Assembly: GCA_024742285.1 (NCBI GenBank)
Contig: JANSYR010000005.1
Coordinates: 248,001 to 312,000, forward strand
Reading direction: 5' to 3'
DNA from: a bacterium
GTDB taxonomy: Bacteria; Myxococcota_A; UBA9160; UBA4427
DNA: 64,000 nt
Shown here: piece by piece, positions 8,461 to 16,250 of the stretch
Layout: the number at the start of each line of letters is the position of its first letter
Position numbering within the stretch: position 1 is the stretch's first letter
The notes under the pieces: model-generated
Told to the model about the DNA's origin: nothing
Seen by the model: the letters and a program-made list of their open reading frames with translations, nothing else
The model's database searches: none
Position numbers and translations under genes: made by a program

Positions 8461-9872
8461 GCCCCGCGCCTCCAGGCGTCGAGGCTCGCGGGCGAGGGGG
8501 GTGCGAGGGGAGGCGCCGTCCCGTTCGCCTCGCGGATCCGCGGAGGCGCGACCGGCGTCTCCACGCCTGCCTCCCGAATCACATGGTCGGCGCCCACTCG
8601 ACCGACCTCGATCTCGGCGGCCTCGATCGGCGTCGCCGCGGAGTGCGCCGCCACGTCCCGGAGCGAGACCTCGAGCAGGCCGCCGCGCCCGTTCGACGCG
8701 CAGGCCAGGGCGAGGACCGCCGCATGGACGCCGGTCAATGGATCCGCCAACGCGTCCCCGCAGAAGCAGGGATCGTCTTCCGCCGCACCGGGCGCCCAGC
8801 CGAGTCCCGCCGCGATGGCCGCATCGTCGCCGAAGGCGATCCATTCGTGGGCGCGGCCATAGCCGGTGATCGAGAGCCAGATCCGGCCGGGGACCTCTGC
8901 GACCCAGGTCTCGGCGTCGAACCCGAGCTGGCGCAGCGCCCGGGGTCGCGCGCTCTCGACGACGAGGTCGGCCTCGTTCAGCAGCGCTTCGAACGTCGTC
9001 CGATCGCTCGCGTCGTGCAGGTCGAGGGCCGCGCCGTGCTTGCCGGCGTTCATCCGGTCGAAGAAGACGGCCGGGCCGAGCCGCGCGCCGTCGGGTCGTT
9101 TCGGACTCTCGACCTTGAGGACGGAAGCGCCCGCGAAGGAGAGCAGCGAGGTGGCGAGGGGGCCGGCCCAGAGGGTCGAGAGGTCGAGGACGCGGAGCGG
9201 GCGTTCGCGCGGCGAGCCTTCGGTCGTTCCCGAGAGCGAGAAGAAAGAGGGGGTCGCCAGCGGTGCGCGCGGCGCGGGCGCGCCCGCGAGTCCGATCAAG
9301 CGCGCGCGTTCGATGACGGGCGCCGCGGCGCGTTCGCGAAGGACGTCTTCGATCACGCGCCACCCCTGGTCGCTCTCGTGGAGCGCGTCCGGGAGGTCGA
9401 TCTCGAGCCAGGCCGGAACGAGTCGCCAGTCGTCGAGGCGCGGCAGCTGGATCGCGAGCCAGTCGTCTGCTGTGCGGAGCAGACGCCCCGCGCCACCCGC
9501 CGTCGTGCGCCCGTGGCGTGTGTGGCCGAAGCCTGCAGCGCGTTCGCCCAGGAGTCCGCGCCAATCGAGCCGACCCGCTGCCAGGGCCGCCGACATCGCT
9601 TCGAGGAGCGCCCCCGCGCCGAGCGCGGCGCTCGCGACGGCGCCGGGCGCGAGGCGCGGCGGCCCGTCCCTCGGTCCGCTGAGTGCCATGGCGCCGGAGG
9701 CGGCCCAATCCGCCGCGGCGGAGGCGCTTCCCAGCGGCTTCGGGTCGGTCGGCCCGGGGACGTCGAGGTCGTGCGCGGCGAGCGTGCTGCGAAGTGTTTC
9801 GGCGTGTCGCCCGGCCGGTGTGGTCGGCACGGATCCGTGAGTGATTCCGGGCGCTTGGGAGGGATGCGGCAT
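8454..9872 (-). CDS. CaiB/BaiF-family CoA-transferase with degenerate N-terminal half
   Basis: The protein has 472 residues. The last 255 or so form the classic N-terminal part of a type III CoA-transferase: RVLDLSTLWAGP, ASVLKVESP, NAGKHG, the ITGYGR strand, and LADPLTG carrying the likely catalytic Asp that forms the acyl anhydride. The first 210 residues resemble the distal part of the same fold (GRTTAGGAGRLLRTADDWLAI) but are eroded and precede the core. This permuted look is known in some actinobacterial and deltaproteobacterial homologues. It should move CoA between carboxylates. ATG 9872 follows a GGAAAAG Shine-Dalgarno; an in-frame start further up at 9932 is possible. It is divergent from the gene at 10061. 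Confidence 0.8.
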   Translation of the reverse strand: MPHPSQAPGITHGSVPTTPAGRHAETLRSTLAAHDLDVPGPTDPKPLGSASAAADWAASGAMALSGPRDGPPRLAPGAVASAALGAGALLEAMSAALAAGRLDWRGLLGERAAGFGHTRHGRTTAGGAGRLLRTADDWLAIQLPRLDDWRLVPAWLEIDLPDALHESDQGWRVIEDVLRERAAAPVIERARLIGLAGAPAPRAPLATPSFFSLSGTTEGSPRERPLRVLDLSTLWAGPLATSLLSFAGASVLKVESPKRPDGARLGPAVFFDRMNAGKHGAALDLHDASDRTTFEALLNEADLVVESARPRALRQLGFDAETWVAEVPGRIWLSITGYGRAHEWIAFGDDAAIAAGLGWAPGAAEDDPCFCGDALADPLTGVHAAVLALACASNGRGGLLEVSLRDVAAHSAATPIEAAEIEVGRVGADHVIREAGVETPVAPPRIREANGTAPPLAPPSPASLDAWRRGAC

Positions 9873-10060
9873 GTCTTTTCCGAAGGCTCGGCAGGTTAGC
9901 ATTCGGAATCTGGAATCCGTATGCTCGCCCATCGCTCAAGCGCGGTCGGGAGAGCGGGGGCGGCGTCCCCAGGCACGACCCGACCGGAACAACCGAACCC
10001 GAAGGTCGCTCGATCCAGCAATAGGGTCGACCGATCCGATCATTTCCAAGGAGTCATCGA

Positions 10061-10366
10061 ATGGCGGTGTTGAAGGCCGGTAGCCGACTGAAGAGCGCGG
10101 TGTGCAGCTCGGAGCTGATGGTGGTCGTTGCGCCCGAGGGCGACGTGAACCTGACCTGCGGTGGCGCGCCCGTGATCGAGCTCGGTGCGGACGGCGCGGG
10201 CGAACTCGACCCGGCCCACAAGGGCGGGACGCAGATGGGCAAGCGCTACACGAACGAAGCCGGTGACATCGAGATCCTCTGCACGAAGCCGGGCGAGGGG
10301 AACCTCGCGGTCGACGGCACGGCGCTGGAGATCAAGGGCGCCAAGCCCCTCCCGTCCTCCGACTAG
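10061..10366 (+). CDS. Small conserved-looking protein next to acyl-CoA ligase
   Basis: This 101-residue soluble protein has no signal peptide and a good AAGGAG ribosome site 7 bases before its ATG. It begins with a basic stretch, then SAVCSSELMVVVAP, LTCGGAP and a late ILCTKPG, so three cysteines are spaced through predicted beta strands; the C-terminus is acidic. I recall similar small proteins beside FadD-type ligases in actinobacteria, but cannot name a family or function. It lies 155 bases before the ligase on the same strand, so co-transcription is plausible. The cysteines could bind metal or act as a redox or acyl carrier site; this is speculation. Confidence 0.6.
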   Translation: MAVLKAGSRLKSAVCSSELMVVVAPEGDVNLTCGGAPVIELGADGAGELDPAHKGGTQMGKRYTNEAGDIEILCTKPGEGNLAVDGTALEIKGAKPLPSSD

Positions 10367-10367
10367 C

Positions 10368-10425
10368 GTCGGAAGACGGCAGGGGAGGCTGGCTCTTGTT
10401 GGAAGGGGGGAGCCCCGCTTCCGAC
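10368..10425 (+). promoter_or_regulatory. Inverted repeat between small gene and ligase
   Basis: GTCGGAAG at 10368-10375 is exactly complementary to CTTCCGAC at 10418-10425. An inner GGCTC/GAGCC pair gives a branched or extended hairpin just after the stop codon at 10364-10366. No T-run follows, so it is a weak terminator at best; it may stabilise the upstream mRNA 3' end or attenuate read-through into the ligase. Confidence 0.35.
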
Positions 10426-10520
10426 TCCCTGACGGCCTGTTGTGCTTCGGTTGCGCCTCCGCCCGCATGAAGCTTCTGGGATGACGCGTTGCGGGTGCTG
10501 CGGCGCATTGTGAGACGATC

Positions 10521-12062
10521 ATGAACTTGATGATGCTTCTGGAGATGGCGGCGGGGGCCTTCGGGGACCGCGTCGCGTTTCAGAATGGCGACGACCGGCT
10601 GACCTATCAGCAGCTCTTCGACGCGGCGGGGGCGCTCGCGGCGGATCTGTCGGACGGGCGGACGAAGCATCTCGCGATGCTCGACGAGAGCAGCCTCGCG
10701 CTTCCGGTCGCGGTCTTCGGTGCGTCCTGGGCCGGGGTGCCCTTCGCGCCGCTCAACTACCGCCTGACGGACCCCGAGCTCGACTCCCTCGTGAGCCAGC
10801 TCCAGCCCGGGCGCCTGGTGACGGAGCCCGACCGGCTGGCCCGGCTCGGGGACAAGATCACCGGAGACGGGAGCGACTTCGTCTCGGTGCTCACGACCGG
10901 CGACCTGCTCAGGGCGGCGCGGGCCGACGGCGCCGCGCCGCGCGAAGAACCGTGGTCGATGGACATGGACGACACGGCGATCCTGCTCTTCACGAGCGGG
11001 ACGACCGGTGCCCCCAAGGCCGCGGTCCTTCGCCAGAAGCACCTCGTGTCCTACGTACTCGGCTCCGTCGAGTTCATGGGGGCGGACGAGAACGACGCGT
11101 CGCTCTCCTGCGTCCCTCCCTACCACGTCGCCGGCATGGCCGGGATCGTGAGCGCCGTCTACTCCGGCCGTCGGGTCGTCCAGATGCCGAGCTTCACCGC
11201 CGAGAGCTGGATCGCGACCGCGCGTCGGGAGAACGTGTCCCACGCGATGGTCGTGCCGACGATGCTCGCGCGGATCGTCGAATCCCTCGAAGGAGAGAAG
11301 GACGCGGGGATGCCCAACCTGCGGAACCTCGCCTACGGCGGTGGAAAGATGCCGCAGTCGGTGATCGAGAAGGCGATGGATCTCTTCCCCGGGACCAACT
11401 TCACGAACGCCTACGGCCTGACCGAGACGAGCTCGACGATCTCGCTGCTGGGTCCCGACGACCATCGCGACGCGATGTCGAGCGACGAGCCGGAGGTGCG
11501 GCGGCGCATCGTCTCCGTGGGTCAGCCACTGCCGACCATCGAGGTCAGCATCCGCGACGTCGACACCGAAGAGCCGCTGCCGGCGGGCGAGCGCGGCCTG
11601 ATCTTCGTGCGCGGCGAGCAGGTCTCCGGCGAGTACCGCGGCAAGGGCAGCCTTCTCGACGAAGAGGGTTGGTTCAACACCCGCGACGGCGGTTACCTCG
11701 ACGAGGGTGGTTACCTCTTCCTCGAAGGCCGGATGGACGACGTGATCGTGCGCGGCGGCGAGAACATGTCGCCGGGCGAGATCGAGGACGTGCTCCTGGC
11801 CCACGAGGCCGTGGCCGATGCCTGCGCGATCGGCGTCCCGGACGAGCAGTGGGGCGAAGCCGTCGCGGCGGCCATCGTGCTGAAGGCCGGCAAGGAAGCC
11901 TCGGTCGCCGAGCTCCAGCAGTGGGTCAAGGATCGACTGCGCTCGTCGCGAACGCCCGAACGCATCGATTTCTGGGACGAGCTCCCGTACAACGAGACGG
12001 GCAAGCTGCTCCGGCGCAAGGTCCGCGAGGCCTTCGCCCAGGAGACGGGCAGCGGCGACTAG
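10521..12062 (+). CDS. Acyl-CoA synthetase (AMP-forming, FadD-like)
   Basis: This 513-residue member of the ANL adenylating superfamily activates a carboxylic acid with ATP and joins it to CoA. Visible motifs are the P-loop FTSGTTGAPK (157-166), AYGLTE near 296, the hinge region GYLFLEGRMDDVIVRGGEN around 399-417, and the catalytic lysine of NETGKLLRR near residue 494. The length is normal and all key residues are present, so it should be active. Similarity in shape to FadD3/FadD13-type ligases suggests fatty, steroid-derived or other aliphatic acids, but chain length cannot be judged. The crotonase and CoA-transferase follow on the same strand with gaps of 25 and 55 bases, making this the head of a catabolic operon. 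Confidence 0.9.
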   Translation: MNLMMLLEMAAGAFGDRVAFQNGDDRLTYQQLFDAAGALAADLSDGRTKHLAMLDESSLALPVAVFGASWAGVPFAPLNYRLTDPELDSLVSQLQPGRLVTEPDRLARLGDKITGDGSDFVSVLTTGDLLRAARADGAAPREEPWSMDMDDTAILLFTSGTTGAPKAAVLRQKHLVSYVLGSVEFMGADENDASLSCVPPYHVAGMAGIVSAVYSGRRVVQMPSFTAESWIATARRENVSHAMVVPTMLARIVESLEGEKDAGMPNLRNLAYGGGKMPQSVIEKAMDLFPGTNFTNAYGLTETSSTISLLGPDDHRDAMSSDEPEVRRRIVSVGQPLPTIEVSIRDVDTEEPLPAGERGLIFVRGEQVSGEYRGKGSLLDEEGWFNTRDGGYLDEGGYLFLEGRMDDVIVRGGENMSPGEIEDVLLAHEAVADACAIGVPDEQWGEAVAAAIVLKAGKEASVAELQQWVKDRLRSSRTPERIDFWDELPYNETGKLLRRKVREAFAQETGSGD

Positions 12063-12087
12063 CTCGCGACGCTGGCGGAGGCCGCAG

Positions 12088-13167
12088 ATGGGTCACGCGG
12101 TCGCGCCGCCGTTCTTCTCGGCCGAGGGCCTCGGGGCCTTCCTCCTGGCTCCGGATGCCGGCGAGCGGCTCGCGCCCCTCGCCGGGGAAGACGGCGTCTC
12201 CGGGCCTGGCGCGCTGGTCCTGGATCTGCGCGCGACGAGCGAGGCGGAGGCGGAACGGGTGGGGGCGTCGCTGCGCGAGCGCCTGCCGATCCTGCCGGCG
12301 GTCACGATCGCGCTCTCGCCGACGGAGGACGCGCCGGTCCGGGACGGACTCGCGGCATGCTGCGACGTCGACCTCGCGTCGGAGGAGGCGGTCGTCGCCC
12401 TCTTCGAGGCCTTTCGACCGACGCCGGTCGCCGCGCTCGCCGATGCGCAGCTGCTGCGCGGCGCGCCGCGGCGAACGATCCACGAGGCGCTCGTCGCGGA
12501 GTCCTTCGTCTACTCCACCCTGCAATCGGGCAGCGAGTTCGAGCGCCAGCTCTCCGCCTGGCGCAAGCGCAAGGGCAAGCGCAGGAAGGCGTCGGATGCG
12601 GGGCCGGCCGTGCGCATGGATCGCGATCGCGATCGCCTCGAGATCCATTTCGTGCGCGCCGGAAAACACAACGCGTTCTCCCGCGCGATGCGCGACGGGC
12701 TCTGCGAGGCGCTTCAGCTCGCGCTCGCCGATCCCTCGATCGAAGAGGTCGTGCTCTCGGGGGAGGGACCGTCGTTCTGCAGCGGGGGCGACCTCGACGA
12801 GTTCGGCTCCTTTCCGGACCCGGCGGAGGCCCACGCGATTCGAACGACGCGGAGCCCGGCGCTCCTGCTCTCGCAGCTCGCCGATCGGGTGCGGGTCGAG
12901 GTGCACGGTGCGTGCATCGGCGCGGGCGCCGAGCTGCCCGCCTTTACCGGGCGGGTCGTCGCGGAGGAGGATGCGTACTTCCAGCTCCCCGAAGTCGGGC
13001 TCGGACTGGTGCCCGGCGCCGGCGGGACGGCCAGTCTGCCGCTTCGGATCGGCCGACAGCGCACGGCCTGGCTCGGCTTGTCCGGAGAACGGATCGACGC
13101 CCGGACGGCCCTCGATTGGGGGCTGGTCGACGAGGTGCGCCTCGGGCAGCATGTCGACCCCGCGTAG
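12088..13167 (+). CDS. Enoyl-CoA hydratase/isomerase family protein with N-terminal extension
   Basis: Of 359 residues, the crotonase core spans about 170-345: a VRAGKHNAFS-like start, SGEGPSFCSGGDLDEFG forming the oxyanion hole, and VHGACIGAGAELPAF for the second oxyanion peptide. It may hydrate or isomerise an enoyl-CoA. The first 160 residues are not crotonase; they are acidic, Ala- and Leu-rich, and look like a folded helper domain also seen in some actinobacterial homologues. In typical hydratases the second catalytic Glu lies in the PEVGLGL segment, and that segment (PEVGLGLVPGAGG) is present here. It is 25 bases after the ligase, and a GGAG ribosome site precedes the ATG. Confidence 0.8.
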   Translation: MGHAVAPPFFSAEGLGAFLLAPDAGERLAPLAGEDGVSGPGALVLDLRATSEAEAERVGASLRERLPILPAVTIALSPTEDAPVRDGLAACCDVDLASEEAVVALFEAFRPTPVAALADAQLLRGAPRRTIHEALVAESFVYSTLQSGSEFERQLSAWRKRKGKRRKASDAGPAVRMDRDRDRLEIHFVRAGKHNAFSRAMRDGLCEALQLALADPSIEEVVLSGEGPSFCSGGDLDEFGSFPDPAEAHAIRTTRSPALLLSQLADRVRVEVHGACIGAGAELPAFTGRVVAEEDAYFQLPEVGLGLVPGAGGTASLPLRIGRQRTAWLGLSGERIDARTALDWGLVDEVRLGQHVDPA

Positions 13168-13222
13168 CGCGGGGGCGAAGAGATCGAAGCAGACGAAGAC
13201 GCAAGGGCGTCGAGGAGAAGAG

Positions 13223-14428
13223 ATGGGCGGACCGCTCGACGGGATCAAGGTCGTGGAGATGGGTGTCTGGGTCGCCGGGCCGGCGGCGGGGGGCATCCTC
13301 TCGGACTGGGGCGCGGACGTCGTGAAGATCGAGCCGCCGGGACTCGGGGATCCGGCACGGATGTTCCAGTACATGTTGGGCGGCGATCTCCCCTTCAATC
13401 CCGTCTTCGAGAACGACAACCGAAGCAAGCGCTCGATCGTCGCCGACCTGCGCAAGCCGGAAGGCCTCGAGATCGCCCTCGATCTGATTCGGGGCGCGGA
13501 CGCGTTCGTGACGAACGTCCGGCCCGCCGGCCTCGCGCGGCTCGGTCTCTCCGCTGAAGAGCTCTGCGCACGCTTCCCGCGGCTGATCTACGGGCTGATC
13601 ACCGGCTACGGCACGGAGGGACCCGAAGCGGATCGCGCCGCCTACGATATCGCCGCGTTCTGGGCGCGCTCCGGCATCGCGCATTCGCTGACCGCACCGG
13701 GCAGCCATCCGCCCCATCAGCGCGGTGGCATGGGCGACCACAACGCCGGCCTCGCGGCCGCAGGCGGGATCTGCGCCGCGCTCTTCAATCGGGAGAAGAC
13801 GGGAAAGGGCCAGATCGTGTCGACGTCGCTCCTGCGCGAAGGCCTCTATACCCTGTCCTTCGATCTCTCGGTCGCGCTTCGCTACGGCCTCTCGATCCAG
13901 GCGGGCAATCGCAAGACCGCAGGGAATCCCGCGATCAACAACTACGCCGACTCGGAGGGCAACTACTTCTGGATCGTCGGCCTCGAGGGAGAGCGCCATT
14001 GGCCGCCCCTCGCCCGCGCCGCAGGACATCCCGAGTGGATCGAGGATCCGCGCTTCGCCGATCCACGCTCGCGCGCCGAGAACGCCGCCGAGCTGATCGC
14101 GATGCTCGACGAGATCTTCGCGACGAAGACCCGCGCGGAGTGGGGCGCGATCTTCGATGCGGAAGAGGATCTCTGGTGGGCGCCCGTCCAGTCGATCGAC
14201 GACGTGATCGCGGATCCGCAGGTCGCCGCCGCGGGTGGCTTCTGCGAGGTCCCGGACGGGCCGACGACGACGACGCTGCCCGCGTCTCCGGTGGACTTCC
14301 ACGGTACGCCGTGGGCGCCGCGCGCGATGGCACCGGCTCACGGCGAGCACACCGAGCAGGTGCTGCAGGAAATCGGGCGGACCGGAACCGAGATCGCGGC
14401 GCTTCGGGAACGAGGCGTCGTCGCTTAG
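13223..14428 (+). CDS. CaiB/BaiF-family CoA-transferase
   Basis: This 401-residue protein has the standard type III CoA-transferase length and order: GIKVVEMGVWVAGP at the start, GADVVKIEPP, the NRSKRSI nucleotide-loop segment, LITGYGTEGP, and GMGDHNAG with the presumed catalytic Asp near residue 172, followed by the GKGQIV turn. It should transfer CoA between an acyl donor and a carboxylic acid, for example succinyl-CoA or another pathway intermediate. It follows the crotonase with 55 bases between and has an AGGAGAAGAG ribosome site. Its TAG stop lies inside a 25-base tandem repeat (14416-14531), so the last residues are encoded by the first repeat copy. Confidence 0.9.
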   Translation: MGGPLDGIKVVEMGVWVAGPAAGGILSDWGADVVKIEPPGLGDPARMFQYMLGGDLPFNPVFENDNRSKRSIVADLRKPEGLEIALDLIRGADAFVTNVRPAGLARLGLSAEELCARFPRLIYGLITGYGTEGPEADRAAYDIAAFWARSGIAHSLTAPGSHPPHQRGGMGDHNAGLAAAGGICAALFNREKTGKGQIVSTSLLREGLYTLSFDLSVALRYGLSIQAGNRKTAGNPAINNYADSEGNYFWIVGLEGERHWPPLARAAGHPEWIEDPRFADPRSRAENAAELIAMLDEIFATKTRAEWGAIFDAEEDLWWAPVQSIDDVIADPQVAAAGGFCEVPDGPTTTTLPASPVDFHGTPWAPRAMAPAHGEHTEQVLQEIGRTGTEIAALRERGVVA

Positions 14429-14531
14429 CGACGTCCGAGGCGTCGTCGCGGAGCGACGTCCGAGGTGCAGTCGCGGAGCGACGTCCGAGGTGCAGTCGCT
14501 GATCGACGTCCGAGGTGTCGTCGGCGAGCGG
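14416..14531 (+). repeat. 25-bp tandem repeat of small hairpins across a stop codon
   Basis: Four full 25-base copies (14416, 14441, 14466, 14491) and a partial fifth sit between the CoA-transferase and the convergent beta-barrel gene. Each full copy ends GACGTCCGAGG. Most contain GTCGC-three bases-GCGAC, a 5-bp hairpin; copy 1 has TTA in the loop, which supplies the TAG stop at 14426-14428, and copy 4 is degraded to a 4-bp stem. A related string (TAGCGACGTCCG) follows the stop of the gene at 26441-26956, so this is probably a dispersed REP-like element that expanded locally. It may limit read-through between the convergent genes. Confidence 0.85.
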
Positions 14532-14535
14532 GTGG

Positions 14536-15135
14536 TCAGAAGTTGAGCCGGACGCCGGCGATCTCCCAGCTGTAGACGAAGGTCTCGTCCAGCGTTCCGC
14601 CGGGCAGGAAGTTGAAGATCATCCTGGAGCCGACCGTGAGACGGTCGCTCAGGATGTAGTCGAGTCCGACGCCGGCGTTCACGAGGAAGCCGGAGTCGCG
14701 GTTGGCGCCGCCACGCTCCTTGTTGTCGATCACGGCGAAGCCGATTCCCGCGAAGAGGTTCGGCTCGAAGCGTGCCATCTCGCCTTCGAAGAGATTGGCG
14801 CCGGTGATGGTCAGGTTGGCGGTCCCGAAGACGAGATAGCGGTCGTCCCCGAGGCCGACCTGCATCATCGGACCCGCGGCCACGTACTGATCGAAGCGGT
14901 AGGGCAGCTCGAAGTTCAACAGGAGGTTGTCGGGGTCGACGGTGAATCCGGTGCCCGCGCGGAGCGACCACGGCGTCGTGGGCGGCCCGGCCGTCGTCCG
15001 ACCCCCGAGCTGGTTCTCGTTCGGCTGCCAGTCCTCCTCGTCCGAGCCCCAGTCCTGGGCGGCCGCGACGGCCGGGCCGAGCAGGCCGGCGAGGGCGAGA
15101 AGAAGGATCAGTGCGCTTCGCGTGACGCGCAGCAT
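14536..15135 (-). CDS. Outer-membrane beta-barrel protein
   Basis: The 199-residue protein has a clear signal peptide (hydrophobic 7-25, cleavage near AAAQ). The mature part alternates polar and hydrophobic residues with many Gly and aromatic residues (AGTGFTVDPDN, MMQVGLGD, LFAGIGFAVID) and ends in the phenylalanine-terminated strand VRLNF, the BAM recognition signature. This indicates a small 8-10-strand barrel of the outer-membrane beta-barrel superfamily. The ligand is unknown. It is alone on its strand, convergent with the CoA-transferase. Confidence 0.72.
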   Translation of the reverse strand: MLRVTRSALILLLALAGLLGPAVAAAQDWGSDEEDWQPNENQLGGRTTAGPPTTPWSLRAGTGFTVDPDNLLLNFELPYRFDQYVAAGPMMQVGLGDDRYLVFGTANLTITGANLFEGEMARFEPNLFAGIGFAVIDNKERGGANRDSGFLVNAGVGLDYILSDRLTVGSRMIFNFLPGGTLDETFVYSWEIAGVRLNF

Positions 15136-15361
15136 GGCGTACTCCTGACTCGTCGAGGAGCGTGGGTTCCTCGATCGGGGCGCGGGGATTCATACTGCGG
15201 GGGGATCTCGAAAGAGTCCGCGATCCCCCGTCGCTTCGCAAGAAATCGCGCGACGGCCGCCGGAGTGGGAGGGGCACCGGGTCTGATGAAATCCAGGCCA
15301 AAGGATGAAACACTCCTGGGCAGGCGGACACGCGCCCTTCCGCCGCTCGTGGAGAGGTTCC

Positions 15362-16240
15362 GTGCGCGGTTACTCGAGGATCCATCTCGGCATGCCCTTC
15401 TGGGGCTTCGAGGACTGGCGAGGCGGTCTGTACGCGAAGGACAGTCGCGCGGCGGACTTCCTGGCCCAGTACGCGCGCGTCTTCGACGCCGTCGAGGGCA
15501 ATACGACCTTCTACGCCGCGCCTTCGCCCGCGACGGTCGAGAAGTGGAAACGCGAGACCGGTGAGGACTTCCGATTCTGTTTCAAGCTGCCGAAGACGAT
15601 CACCCACGACGCGATGCTGCAAGACGTCGTACGCGAGACCGAAGGGTTCCTGGAGCGCCTGCTTCCGCTTCTCGATCGACTCGGCCCGATCATGATCCAG
15701 CTGCCTCCGAACTTCGGCGCGCGGGAGATCCCGCGCCTCGAGGCCTTCCTCGAGACCCTGCCCCGGGAGTTTCGCTACGCCGTCGAGCTTCGGGATCCCG
15801 AGCTCGCAGCCGACGGCATGCCGGCGGATCTCGTCGACGACCTGCTCGAGTCCGCCGATGTGGGTCGCGTGATCATGGACACGCGGCCCCTGCGCGATGG
15901 ACCGGGCGATCACCCGGACATCCTGGCCGCTCTCCACAAGAAGCCGAACCTGCCGGTTCGTGAGGTCGCGCTCTCCGCGGATCCGATCGTGCGGATCGTC
16001 TTCCATCCCGACCCGACCGTGAACGCGGTCTGGCTCGACCGTTGGGCGAAGGTCCTCGCCCACTGGATCAAGGACGGAATCGAGCCCCTGGTCTTCGTGC
16101 ACTCACCGAGCAATCGCGAGTCGCCGGCCTTCGCGCGGGACCTGCTCTCGCGGGTCGACGCGATCGAGTCGGTCGGAACGCTCCCCGCCTGGCCCGGCGA
16201 AGAGGGCGAGTCCGCGAGCGGCCAGCTCTCGCTGATCTGA
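15362..16240 (+). CDS. DUF72 family protein (YecE-like)
   Basis: This TIM-barrel-like protein of about 292 residues has the DUF72 pattern: an opening IHLGMPFWGFEDWRGGLY, the VEGNTTFYA strand, FKLPKTITHD and YAVELRDPE. No biochemical role is established for the family. I place the start at GTG 15362, preceded by GGAGAGG at correct spacing, because the family normally begins just before the first barrel strand; an ATG at 15305 would add 19 basic residues and has a poor ribosome site. It is convergent with the tandem CoA-transferase gene, ten bases apart. Confidence 0.82.
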   Translation: MRGYSRIHLGMPFWGFEDWRGGLYAKDSRAADFLAQYARVFDAVEGNTTFYAAPSPATVEKWKRETGEDFRFCFKLPKTITHDAMLQDVVRETEGFLERLLPLLDRLGPIMIQLPPNFGAREIPRLEAFLETLPREFRYAVELRDPELAADGMPADLVDDLLESADVGRVIMDTRPLRDGPGDHPDILAALHKKPNLPVREVALSADPIVRIVFHPDPTVNAVWLDRWAKVLAHWIKDGIEPLVFVHSPSNRESPAFARDLLSRVDAIESVGTLPAWPGEEGESASGQLSLI

Positions 16241-16250
16241 TGCGGGGCCG

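Noticed and set aside
14416-14531. CRISPR array
   Set aside because: The 25-base units are directly adjacent without spacers, so this is a simple tandem repeat.
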